Shown here: piece after piece, positions 45,524 to 53,206 of the stretch
Numbering within the stretch: the first letter of the stretch is position 1
Layout: every line of letters starts with the position of its first letter
Source: Agromyces sp. Soil535
GTDB taxonomy: Bacteria; Actinomycetota; Actinomycetes; Actinomycetales; Microbacteriaceae
NCBI RefSeq assembly: GCF_001428255.1
Contig: NZ_LMRW01000024.1
Location: forward strand, 190,170-254,169
DNA length: 64,000 nt
Reading direction: 5' to 3'
Notes under the pieces: generated by a model
Database searches by the model: none
Told to the model about the DNA's origin: nothing
What the model saw: the letters and a program-made list of their open reading frames with translations, nothing else
Position numbers and translations under genes: made by a program

Positions 45524-45561
45524 GAGACAAATAGTAACCCTTGGGTTTGACACTTGTCAAA
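45516..45561 (-). promoter_or_regulatory. TetR promoter with two operators
   Basis: A perfect palindrome TTTGACActTGTCAAA (45546-45561) covers the -35 TTGACA. An 18-bp spacer leads to -10 TACTAT. A second, degenerate site TTTGACATGAGACAAA (45516-45531) covers the start codon. Confidence 0.7.
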
Positions 45562-45591
45562 CAAGGACATCAGAAGCAATGCAAGACCGCT

Positions 45592-45688
45592 TTCGCGGGT
45601 GCAATCGCGGCATGGATACGCATGTGCGGTCTGGGCGATGCCCACGGTTCGCATCAGCGAGGCCGCTGCGCTCTTCGGTGCGAGCGAT
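45592..45688 (+). pseudogene. 5' remnant of a HTH-TOBE regulator gene with its promoter
   Basis: From ATG 45638 the sequence encodes MPTVRISEAAALFGASD, matching the start MTHFRISEAAALLGVSD of the mod regulator at 47252. The region upstream also matches: TTCGCGGGT is followed by exactly 37 bases and then ATG in both. The match stops where the SRPBCC gene ends. Confidence 0.7.
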
Positions 45689-45691
45689 CGG

Positions 45692-46363
45692 TTACCGATC
45701 GGGCTGCGACGGAGCGGGAGCCTGCGAGGCGGTACGCTCCGCACGGTCCCGGATGCCCCGGAGCATCCGCCTGGTCATCAGGAAGCTCACCATCTCGATC
45801 GGCTCGACCAGTGCCGCGGCCCACTCCGTGAGGTACGCGTACCGCTCGCGAACGACGAGTCGGGTCGAACCGTCGGGTCGCGGATGGAGGACGAACGCCC
45901 AGGTGAAGTCGTAGGGTGCACCGACATCCGTGCCGTCAGGAGCGACGGCGCCGCGCAGCACGAGGTGCCGCTCCTCCTCGAGCTCGACGACGGACAGCGC
46001 GACATCGGGGGCGAGGTTGACGTCGTCGCCGACGGTGCGGATCTGCAGGTCGGGCACGATGGCGTCGACGTTGCGGATCTCGACGCCCGCGAGGCTCTCG
46101 AGCCAGTCGTAGCTGTAGAAGCCGCCGCGGTTCTGGCCGAGCTGCGCGAGCCACGGCCAGACGCCGGAGGGCCTCGCATCGATCGAGATCCCGCGGGTGG
46201 CGACGAGGTCGGGCTGGGGCAGCTGGTCGTCGCCCGCCAGTGGCATGCGGAGCTCGTCATCAGTCGCGCCCCAGCGCAGGGAAGCCCGTCGCAGAAGGAG
46301 GACTGCCCCGACGGTCGCTGCAACGGCCACTGCACCGACCGCCAGCCCTCGCATCCACCCCAT
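45692..46363 (-). CDS. SRPBCC-fold protein with N-terminal membrane helix
   Basis: This 223-residue protein has a membrane helix (residues 5-24) followed by a START/SRPBCC-like domain (about 50-215: TRGISIDARPSGVWPWLAQLG, GFYSYDWLESLAG, and strands ending in RYAYLTEW). Proteins of this type bind hydrophobic ligands; the ligand is unknown. Its 3' end borders the regulator remnant. Confidence 0.75.
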   Translation of the reverse strand: MGWMRGLAVGAVAVAATVGAVLLLRRASLRWGATDDELRMPLAGDDQLPQPDLVATRGISIDARPSGVWPWLAQLGQNRGGFYSYDWLESLAGVEIRNVDAIVPDLQIRTVGDDVNLAPDVALSVVELEEERHLVLRGAVAPDGTDVGAPYDFTWAFVLHPRPDGSTRLVVRERYAYLTEWAAALVEPIEMVSFLMTRRMLRGIRDRAERTASQAPAPSQPDR

Positions 46364-46417
46364 CTCGCCAGTATCCCAAGGCGGGCGGACGTGGGCAACG
46401 GATGCCGGGCTCCGAAG

Positions 46418-47101
46418 TCAGAACGCGACGACCAGCCCGAGCGAGACCGTTCCGGTCGGGTCCAGTTGCGCCGCTGAGAGCCCATACCCCTCCGCGCCGT
46501 ACAGGATGCTCAGGCCGTCGGCGGGGAGGCGCCCATCGACGGTGCACTCGCTGCGTGACGGACTGGCGGGCAGCAGGAGCACGAGGCACACGTTCTCGCC
46601 GTCGGCCGTCCGCGCCAGGTAGGCGGCCGGTCCGTCCACTCGGGTGGCGAGCAATCGCACCGATGCGGGATCGATCGCGTCGTCGACGCTCGCGACCCGC
46701 GTCGACTCGTCGGCCGGCGGCAGCCGATCGAACAGTGAGAGCAGGGCGGTGTCTTCGAGCGGCGTTCCGGGGTCCGCCGACTCGGACGGCGCCGCCGAGG
46801 AGGGGAGGCCGGAGTCTGCCCGGATGAGCTGTCCCGCGCCCCAGCCCAGGGCAGCGCCGAGCAGGAGACCGACTCCGCCCGCGGAGATCGTCCAGGGCAG
46901 GAGCCGTCCGCGCCCGGACGTGTTCGGCGCCTGTCGTCCGGGTGCCGGATCTTGGCCCTCGCTCTGCGCCGCATCGCCGCCGGCGTCGCGCACCGCGAAT
47001 TCAGCGAGCTCGGCGACGGCCCGCGCGCGTTCGGCGTCGGTCGCCTCCGCGCCGTACGCGGTGCGCTGAAACCTGCGGATGCGGTCTTCGTCGGCGTCCA
47101 T
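46418..47101 (-). CDS. Single-pass membrane protein of unknown function
   Basis: This 227-residue protein has a charged helical cytoplasmic part (MDADEDRIRRFQRTAYGAEA), one membrane helix (about 72-92: ISAGGVGLLLGAALGWGAG) and an extracytoplasmic domain with two Cys (NVCLV and SECTVDG). The layout is similar to the sigma-partner protein at 6598-7113, but no sigma gene is adjacent. It is divergent from the mod regulator. Confidence 0.65.
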   Translation of the reverse strand: MDADEDRIRRFQRTAYGAEATDAERARAVAELAEFAVRDAGGDAAQSEGQDPAPGRQAPNTSGRGRLLPWTISAGGVGLLLGAALGWGAGQLIRADSGLPSSAAPSESADPGTPLEDTALLSLFDRLPPADESTRVASVDDAIDPASVRLLATRVDGPAAYLARTADGENVCLVLLLPASPSRSECTVDGRLPADGLSILYGAEGYGLSAAQLDPTGTVSLGLVVAF

Positions 47102-47205
47102 CCCGGTCCCCTTTGCGGCCAGCATGCAACACCGGTCGTTCGGTCGCAAGCGGCGGCCACCGCGGCCCCTCGCACGCTCGAGGAGTGCTCGTGATCGCAC
47201 CCGCA

Positions 47206-47252
47206 TTCGCGGGTAGAATCACGAGATGGTGATGCATGCACGGGTGGAATCA
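47206..47252 (+). promoter_or_regulatory. Promoter region of the mod regulator
   Basis: A TAGAAT box (47214-47219) precedes the ATG at 47252 by 32 bp. The block from TTCGCGGGT to the ATG is duplicated with identical spacing at 45592-45640. Confidence 0.45.
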
Positions 47253-47668
47253 TGACGCACTTCCGCATCAGCGAGGCGGCGGCGCTCCTCGGTGTGAGCG
47301 ACGACACGGTGCGGCGATGGGCCGACCAGGGCCGCCTCGCCGTCACCCGCGGCCCGAACGGCATGCAGGTCGTCGAGGGCACCGAGCTCCTCCCGCTCAT
47401 GGAGGAGCTCGCCTCGGGCGGGGCGCTGGCCGAGGCGTTCCCGCTCGCGCGGGCCTCGGCGCGCAATCGTTTCGTGGGACTCGTGACGCGGGTGCAGCGC
47501 GACGGCGTCATGGCGCAGGTCGACCTGCAGGCAGGTCCGTTCCGCATCGTCTCGCTCATGAGCCGCGAAGCGGCCGACGAGCTCGGCCTCGAGCCGGGCA
47601 TGCTCGCGGCAGCGAGCGCGAAGGCCACGACCGTGTCGATCGAGCTGCCGCCCGGAGTCGAGGCATGA
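47252..47668 (+). CDS. HTH-TOBE molybdate-type regulator
   Basis: This 138-residue protein has an excisionase/MerR-like helix-turn-helix (RISEAAALLGVSDDTVRRWADQGRL) and a C-terminal TOBE/Mop domain (about 70-135: RNRFVGLVTRVQRDGVMAQVDLQAG) that binds molybdate or tungstate. It overlaps modA by ATGA and probably regulates molybdate uptake in the manner of a short ModE, or acts as a molybdate store. Confidence 0.88.
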   Translation: MTHFRISEAAALLGVSDDTVRRWADQGRLAVTRGPNGMQVVEGTELLPLMEELASGGALAEAFPLARASARNRFVGLVTRVQRDGVMAQVDLQAGPFRIVSLMSREAADELGLEPGMLAAASAKATTVSIELPPGVEA

Positions 47669-48507
47669 GTCGGATGCCGCATGCCGACACCGGCGTCGTC
47701 AGCATCGTCCGAAGCCGGGGTCGGGCCCGCGTCGCCGTCGCGCTCGCGATCGGCGTCGCGGCGACCCTCACCGGGTGCGCCGCGGACGGGGGCGCCGGTG
47801 CGTCCACATCACCGACGCCTCACGCGGATGCCGCACCCGCGACGGTCACCGTCTTCGCCGCCGCCTCCCTCACGGAGGCGTTCGACACCCTCGCCGAACG
47901 GTTCCAGGCGGAGCATCCGAACGTCGACGTCGTGCTGAACTACGGCGGCAGCGGCACCCTCGCGCAGCAGATCGTCGAGGGCGCCCCGGTCGACGTGTTC
48001 GCCTCGGCGGCCGAGCCGCCCATGCAGTCCGTGGCCGACGCGGGACTCGCCGACGCTCCGGTGGTGTTCGCCACGAACACGCTCGAGCTCGTGGTTCCGG
48101 CCGGCAACCCGGCGGGAGTCACCGGCCTCGACGACCTCGCAGACGCCGACCTGCGCATCGCGCTCTGCGACGCGTCCGTGCCGTGCGGCGCGGCATCCGA
48201 GAAGCTGCTCGCACAGGCGGGCGTCACGGCGGCGCCCGACACGCTCGAGTCCGACGTGAGGGCAGTGCTGACGAAGGTGTCGTTGGGCGAGGTCGACGCC
48301 GCGCTGGTGTACCGCACCGACGTGCAGGCCGCGGTCGACGCGGTCGAGGGGATCGAGGTGCCCGGCGCGGCATCCGTCGTGAACCGCTACCCGATCGCCG
48401 CGCTGACGGACGCGGCCGACGCGGCCGCCGCCGCCGACTTCGTCGCATTCATCACCGGCGACGCCGGCCGCACGGTGCTCGCCGACGCGGGCTTCGGAGT
48501 GCCGTAG
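47665..48507 (+). CDS. modA: Molybdate-binding lipoprotein ModA
   Basis: This 280-residue protein has a signal peptide with lipobox LTGC (Cys near residue 35), then the ModA domain: VTVFAAASLTEAFDTLAERF, YGGSGTLAQQI and APVDVFASA. It captures molybdate at the outer face of the membrane for ModB. Confidence 0.93.
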   Translation: MSRMPHADTGVVSIVRSRGRARVAVALAIGVAATLTGCAADGGAGASTSPTPHADAAPATVTVFAAASLTEAFDTLAERFQAEHPNVDVVLNYGGSGTLAQQIVEGAPVDVFASAAEPPMQSVADAGLADAPVVFATNTLELVVPAGNPAGVTGLDDLADADLRIALCDASVPCGAASEKLLAQAGVTAAPDTLESDVRAVLTKVSLGEVDAALVYRTDVQAAVDAVEGIEVPGAASVVNRYPIAALTDAADAAAAADFVAFITGDAGRTVLADAGFGVP

Positions 48508-49362
48508 GTGGCCGAATCGACGACGCGTACGCCGACGGCGAGGCCATGGACCCCGAGCGGCACCGCACCGGGACGGCTGGCGTGGCCCGTCGCCGTGGTG
48601 GCCGGGGTCGCGCTCGCCGTGCTCGTGCTGCCTGTCGCGGCCCTCGTGGTGCGAGCGCCGTGGGCGGACCTCCCCGAGCTGCTCGCGCGAGAGTCCGTGC
48701 TGCAGGCGCTCGTGCTGTCGTTCAGCACGGCGACCGTCGCCACGGCGGCGTGCCTCGTGCTCGGCGTGCCGCTCGCCGCGTTGCTGGCCCGAGCGGCGAA
48801 CTGGCCGACCCTCCCCCGGCGCGTGCTACGGGCGGCGGTGACGGTGCCCCTCGTGCTCCCACCGGTCGTCGGCGGCATCGCCCTGCTCCTGCTGCTCGGG
48901 CGGCGCGGACCGATCGGACGGGTGCTCGAGGAGTGGTTCGGGGTCACCGTGCCGTTCACCACTGGGGCGGTGGTGCTCGCGCAGGTGTTCGTCGCGCTGC
49001 CGTTCCTCGTGTTCGCCGTGGAGGGCGCGCTGCGCTCGGCCGACCGGCGTACCGAGCTCGCGGCCGCCACGCTCGGCGCCTCCCGCTGGCAGGTGTTCCG
49101 CTTCGTGACCCTGCCGCTCGTGGCGCCAGGGATCGCTGCCGGCGCGGTGCTCAGCTTCACGCGCGCGCTCGGCGAGTTCGGGGCCACGATCACGTTCGCG
49201 GGATCCCTCCCCGGCGTCACCCGTACGCTGCCCATCGCGAGCTACCTCGCCATGCAGTCCGACCCAGACGAGGCGATCGCCCTCGCGCTGCTCCTCCTCG
49301 CCGTCTCCGTGATCGTGCTCCTCGGCCTGCGCGACCGCTGGCTGCCGGGGGTGCGCGCATGA
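48508..49362 (+). CDS. modB: Molybdate ABC transporter permease ModB
   Basis: This 284-residue permease has five to six helices and the EAA-type loop LAAATLGASRWQVFRFVTLP followed by EFGATITFAG. The GTG start directly follows the modA stop, and its end overlaps modC (ATGA). Confidence 0.92.
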   Translation: MAESTTRTPTARPWTPSGTAPGRLAWPVAVVAGVALAVLVLPVAALVVRAPWADLPELLARESVLQALVLSFSTATVATAACLVLGVPLAALLARAANWPTLPRRVLRAAVTVPLVLPPVVGGIALLLLLGRRGPIGRVLEEWFGVTVPFTTGAVVLAQVFVALPFLVFAVEGALRSADRRTELAAATLGASRWQVFRFVTLPLVAPGIAAGAVLSFTRALGEFGATITFAGSLPGVTRTLPIASYLAMQSDPDEAIALALLLLAVSVIVLLGLRDRWLPGVRA

Positions 49363-50135
49363 CGGATGCCGCCCGCCCTCCGCACCCGGCGTCCGCGCGC
49401 CGGGCGTCCGCCGACGCGGCCTCGGCGCACCCGGCGCTGCACGCCGACGTGGTCGTCGCACGGGGCGAGGCGCGCATCGCGGCCGCGTTCGACGTGGCGC
49501 CGGGGCATCCCCTCGCCGTCATCGGGCCGAACGGCGCTGGCAAGTCGAGCGTGCTGGCGGCGATCGCGGGGCTCGTGCCGCTCGAGGCCGGACGCGTGCG
49601 GATCGGCGCGCGCTCCATCGACGGCCTGCCGCCCGAGCGTCGGCGCATTGGCGTGGTCTTCCAGGATTACGTGCTGTTCCCCCACCTCACGGTGCGCGAC
49701 AACGTCGCCTTCGCGGCGCGTATGCGCGGCGGTCGGGCACCCGCCAGGACCACGGCCGATCCCTGGCTGGAGCGGTACGGGCTCACGTCGCTCGCTGGCC
49801 GCTACCCCGCCGAACTCTCGGGCGGGCAGGCCCAGCGCGTCGCGCTCGCGCGGGCGCTTGCGGCCGACCCTGAGGTGCTCCTCCTCGACGAACCGATGTC
49901 GGCGCTCGACGTGGAGGTGCGCGCCGAGATGCGCGCCGAGCTCGCGACGCACGTGCGCGAGTTCGGCGGTGCGACCGTGCTCGTCACGCACAGCCCGGCG
50001 GATGCCGCGGCCCTCGCCGATTCCGTGCTGGTGCTCGAGGCCGGTGAGGTGACGCAGCGCGGCACGCTCGACGAGCTGCGGGCGGCGCCGGCGACGCCCT
50101 ACGTGGAGCGGATGCTCGCAGCATCCGCAGACTGA
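49359..50135 (+). CDS. modC: Molybdate ABC transporter ATPase ModC
   Basis: This 258-residue ATPase has Walker A GPNGAGKSS, signature LSGGQAQRVALARALA, Walker B VLLLDEPMSALD and switch LVTHSPADA. It is shorter than E. coli ModC and lacks a C-terminal Mop domain; that regulatory domain is found instead in the separate HTH-TOBE protein. Confidence 0.92.
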   Translation: MTDAARPPHPASARRASADAASAHPALHADVVVARGEARIAAAFDVAPGHPLAVIGPNGAGKSSVLAAIAGLVPLEAGRVRIGARSIDGLPPERRRIGVVFQDYVLFPHLTVRDNVAFAARMRGGRAPARTTADPWLERYGLTSLAGRYPAELSGGQAQRVALARALAADPEVLLLDEPMSALDVEVRAEMRAELATHVREFGGATVLVTHSPADAAALADSVLVLEAGEVTQRGTLDELRAAPATPYVERMLAASAD

Positions 50136-50394
50136 ATGCCTCCGCCGAGTGAACAGGTGGGTACGGGAACGCACCGATCACGCGGCCACGTCGTGATCTG
50201 ATGCCGGGCGTTTCGCGGCCCATGGTGGATCGGGTCCGCGGGACCGAAGCCCGGGTATGGCTCGCCGGTCACCGTTGCACGGAATGAGTGTTCGGGTGCG
50301 TTGCAATATCTGGTCAGGAGCGAAAATCCTGTGGACAAGTCAGGGCCCGGGGCATCTGGGGAGGACAAGTGGATGCAGGTATGACAACGCTGGC
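50136..50394. other. Gap between modC and sixA
   Basis: This 259-bp convergent region shows no gene, tRNA or clear hairpin terminator. It includes a stretch of lower GC (GTTGCAATATC, GCGAAAATCC). Confidence 0.5.
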
Positions 50395-50880
50395 CTACGA
50401 CCGCGGCGTGTCCACCCGCACGCTCACCGGTGCGGCATCCTCCAGCTCGTACCACGCGTCGACATCGAACGTGAACTCCGCCACGGCGCAGGTCGGCATC
50501 TCGTGGATCTCGTCGGAGAGCCGGTGGGCGAGCGACGCGGTCTCGGGGTTGTGCCCGACGACCATCGCACAGGAGAAGTCGCCGTCGAGCTCACCGATGA
50601 CCAGGAGGACCTCGTCGGCGGATGCGGCGTAGAGCCGCTCGTCGGTGATGACGCGATCGGCGCGGAATCCGAGCGCGTTCGCCATGAGTTCGGCCGTCGT
50701 ACGGGCACGCACGGCGGTGCTCGAGAGGATCACGTCGGGTTGGAGACCGCGCTCGGCGAGCCGGCGCCCCATCTCGGGGGCATCGCGCAGGCCGCGGGCG
50801 GCGAGCGGACGCTCGTGGTCGTCGAGTCCCGGTTCATCCCAGGCGGACTTCCCGTGTCGCACGAGCAGGAGGGTCTTCAT
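50395..50880 (-). CDS. sixA: SixA-type histidine phosphatase
   Basis: This 161-residue protein has the catalytic RHGKS motif at residues 8-12 (LLVRHGKSAWDEP), the second-half Arg in STAVRARTTAE, and GHNPE. SixA-type enzymes remove phosphate from phosphohistidine on signalling or PTS proteins; the target is unknown here. Alternatively it is a small-molecule phosphatase of the same superfamily. Confidence 0.88.
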   Translation of the reverse strand: MKTLLLVRHGKSAWDEPGLDDHERPLAARGLRDAPEMGRRLAERGLQPDVILSSTAVRARTTAELMANALGFRADRVITDERLYAASADEVLLVIGELDGDFSCAMVVGHNPETASLAHRLSDEIHEMPTCAVAEFTFDVDAWYELEDAAPVSVRVDTPRS

Positions 50881-50924
50881 GCGCCGAGTCTGCCACCGCA
50901 CGCAGCGCGCCGCGAGGCCGGGCG

Positions 50925-50999
50925 GGCCGGTCGACGCGAAGCGGATCCCGGGAGGCCGGTCGACGCGACGCGGATCCCGGGAGGCCGGTCACCGCGAGG
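50925..50999. repeat. 29-bp tandem repeat, about 2.5 copies
   Basis: Units GGCCGGTCGACGCG... start at 50925, 50954 and 50983 (period 29), each containing GGATCCCGGGA. They fill the space between hutG and sixA and just reach the hutG stop. Confidence 0.8.
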
Positions 51000-51927
51000 C
51001 CAGGCCGGCTGCGAACTCCAGCACGCAGAGCGCGGCCAGGCGCACGGTGCGGCCGTCTGCGGCATCCATCGTCGCGTCGATCTCCACGAGGTCCGCCGAG
51101 CGCACGCGCGAGTCGGCGCCGGCCGCGCGCGCCAGCGCGCGCAGCTCCCAGGCGGCGAGGCCGCCGGGCACCGAGGCCGGGCAGGCGGGCGCGACCGAGC
51201 GGTCGCACGCGTCGACGTCGACGTCGAGGTGCACGGGGCCACCGCCGGCGCCGGCGATCTCGAGCGCCTCGGCCATCACCTCGGCCGGACGGCGGCCGTG
51301 CAGCTCGTCGCGGTGGATGACCGTGATGCCGAGGTCGGCGGCGCGCTGCGCGTAGGCGGCGGAGTTGGCGAAGTCGGCGATGCCGACCTGCACGATGCGC
51401 CGCGGATCGAGGCCCGCCTCCACGAGGCGACGCACCGGAGACCCGTTCGAGACCCCGTCGCGCAGGTCGTAGTGCGCGTCGATCGTCACGAGGCCGGCGC
51501 GCCCGAGGTCGTCGCCCCACGCGCCCAGCGCGGTGGCGACGGTGACCGAATTGTCGCCGCCGAGCGCCACGAGCGTGGCGGCGCGGTCGAGGGCCGCAGC
51601 GGTCGCCGCGATCGTGCGCGCCTCGCCGTCGGGGCCGTCGGGCTCGTGGATGTCGCCGGCATCGGCGATCCGGAGCTCGCCGAGGTCACGCGGGGCCCGA
51701 GCCTCGGCTACGACGCCCGACCTGTCGGGCATCAGTGCCGGGCTGTACCGTCGGAGCGCCTCGCGGATCGCGGCGGGCGTCGCGTGCGCGTTCGTCGGCG
51801 ACAGCGAGGTGCGCCACGCCGGCACGCCGAGCAGCGCGAGATCCACGGATGCCCCAGGCTCGAGTTCGGCGAGCGCGGGCCACCCGCCCGCTCGCGGCCA
51901 GAGGGGGTCGTGCGAGAGCGTCGCCAT
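50989..51927 (-). CDS. hutG: Formimidoylglutamase
   Basis: This 312-residue arginase-fold enzyme converts N-formimino-glutamate to glutamate and formamide, the last step of the pathway begun by HutH, HutU and HutI. The manganese motifs are GGDNS, DAHYDLRDG and HLDVDVDACD. It lies 21 kb from hutUI but carries the same operator 55 bp upstream. Confidence 0.93.
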   Translation of the reverse strand: MATLSHDPLWPRAGGWPALAELEPGASVDLALLGVPAWRTSLSPTNAHATPAAIREALRRYSPALMPDRSGVVAEARAPRDLGELRIADAGDIHEPDGPDGEARTIAATAAALDRAATLVALGGDNSVTVATALGAWGDDLGRAGLVTIDAHYDLRDGVSNGSPVRRLVEAGLDPRRIVQVGIADFANSAAYAQRAADLGITVIHRDELHGRRPAEVMAEALEIAGAGGGPVHLDVDVDACDRSVAPACPASVPGGLAAWELRALARAAGADSRVRSADLVEIDATMDAADGRTVRLAALCVLEFAAGLASR

Positions 51928-51982
51928 GCCACGACGGTAGCAACGACGGATGCCGCAGGCCGAGGCATCCGTCGACCGCCGT

Positions 51983-51998
51983 GTCTGCGATCCCGGAC
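51983..51998. promoter_or_regulatory. Hut operator 3, GTCTGCGATCCCGGAC
   Basis: A 15/16 match to the hutH and hutU sites, 55 bp before the hutG ATG (minus strand). Confidence 0.7.
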
Positions 51999-52016
51999 GC
52001 CGGCACCGAGGTCAGG

Positions 52017-52044
52017 CTCAGCGCGTCAGACTCAGCGCGTCAGG
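52017..52044. repeat. 14-bp tandem repeat
   Basis: CTCAGCGCGTCAGA (52017-52030) is followed by CTCAGCGCGTCAGG (52031-52044). The surrounding gap (51999-52160) holds no clear gene. A minus-strand reading AERLRRALDETPPPGA before a stop may be a remnant. Confidence 0.6.
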
Positions 52045-52160
52045 CTCCTGGCGGCGGCGTCTCGTCGAGCGCCCGCCGGAGCCGCTCGGCGAGCCCGTGC
52101 TCATCGTACGCCGCTCGACGTATGCCGCACCTGCGCCGACCGCGCGGACGGGCGAGGCCC

Positions 52161-53147
52161 TCAGCCGCGCAGCGCCGCCAGCAGCTCCCGCTCCTTCGCG
52201 GGCGAGAGCCCCGCTCCGCGCTCGCGCTCGAGGCCCATGGCGCGCTCCCACTCGAGCGTCTCGGCGAGCAGCCGGTCGAGCGGCCGCAGCTGCAGTCCCG
52301 CGGCCTTCGCGGCCGCGTTCGAGCGGTCGAGGAATGCGTTCCACTCCGGGTCGATGATCCACAGCGGCAGGGACTCGGGGCCCGACCACTCGGCCACGCC
52401 CTGCTCGGCGAGCCACTCGGGCGATACCGCGACGACCTCGCCGTGATGACCGCCGACCGCCCGAGAAGCCTCGAGCCAGTCGCCGAACGTCAGATGATCG
52501 CCCACCGCATTGAACGTGCCGATGCGCTCCTGCTCGACGGCCTCGAGCGTGAACCGCACGAGGTCGTCGACGTGGATCGCCTGCGCGGCCGCATCGAGGA
52601 TGTCGGGCACGAGCATCGGCGCGCCGTCGCGTGCGGCCCGCGCAACCCAATAGCCGCTGCGCCCGGAGGCGTCGCCCGGCCCCGCGATGAGTCCCGGGCG
52701 GATCACGAGCAGCCGGTCGCCGAGCGCTTCGCGATAGGCGAGCTCGATCGCCGACTTCGCCTCGCCGTACGTGTCGGGCGTCGACTCGTCGGCCTCGAGC
52801 GGAGGCATGAGCTCGGCCGACTCGTCGGCGCCGGGCTCGTTCTGCGCCGCGTAGACGTTGCCCGACGAGATGAAGGTCCAGTGCGCGCCGCGCGCGCCGA
52901 GGTCTGCGGCCGCGCGGCGGGCGTACCCAGGCTGGCGCGTCACGTCGATCACCGCGTCCCACCCGCGGTCGGCCACCGCGCGGTACGCGCCGGGCTGCGA
53001 CCGGTCGGCCCGCACGAAGTCGACGCCGTCGGCGACCTCGCCCGCATCGCCGCGCGCGAGGCAGGTCACGGAGTGTCCGCGCGCGAGTGCCTCCGTCGCC
53101 AGCGTCCGTCCGAGCCATTGCGTGCCGCCGAGGATGAGCAGGTCCAT
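52161..53147 (-). CDS. NAD-dependent epimerase/dehydratase-like SDR protein
   Basis: This 328-residue protein has a Rossmann start MDLLILGGTQWLGRTLATEA (GxxxxxG type) and TFISSGNVYA. The active-site region DTYGEAKSAIE has Tyr-x-x-x-Lys. The C-terminal substrate part contains WAERG-like AKERELLAALRG. It belongs to the extended or atypical SDRs acting on nucleotide sugars or related compounds. Substrate unknown. Confidence 0.85.
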   Translation of the reverse strand: MDLLILGGTQWLGRTLATEALARGHSVTCLARGDAGEVADGVDFVRADRSQPGAYRAVADRGWDAVIDVTRQPGYARRAAADLGARGAHWTFISSGNVYAAQNEPGADESAELMPPLEADESTPDTYGEAKSAIELAYREALGDRLLVIRPGLIAGPGDASGRSGYWVARAARDGAPMLVPDILDAAAQAIHVDDLVRFTLEAVEQERIGTFNAVGDHLTFGDWLEASRAVGGHHGEVVAVSPEWLAEQGVAEWSGPESLPLWIIDPEWNAFLDRSNAAAKAAGLQLRPLDRLLAETLEWERAMGLERERGAGLSPAKERELLAALRG

Positions 53148-53206
53148 GTGCACATCCCAGCACGGCACGGATGCCGCGCGCACGCGTGTTCTCGGAACGC
53201 GAACCG

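Noticed and set aside
50136..50394. A tRNA or small RNA gene in the modC-sixA gap
   Set aside because: No cloverleaf, no T-loop GGTTCGAATCC-like motif and no hairpin with a terminator were found.
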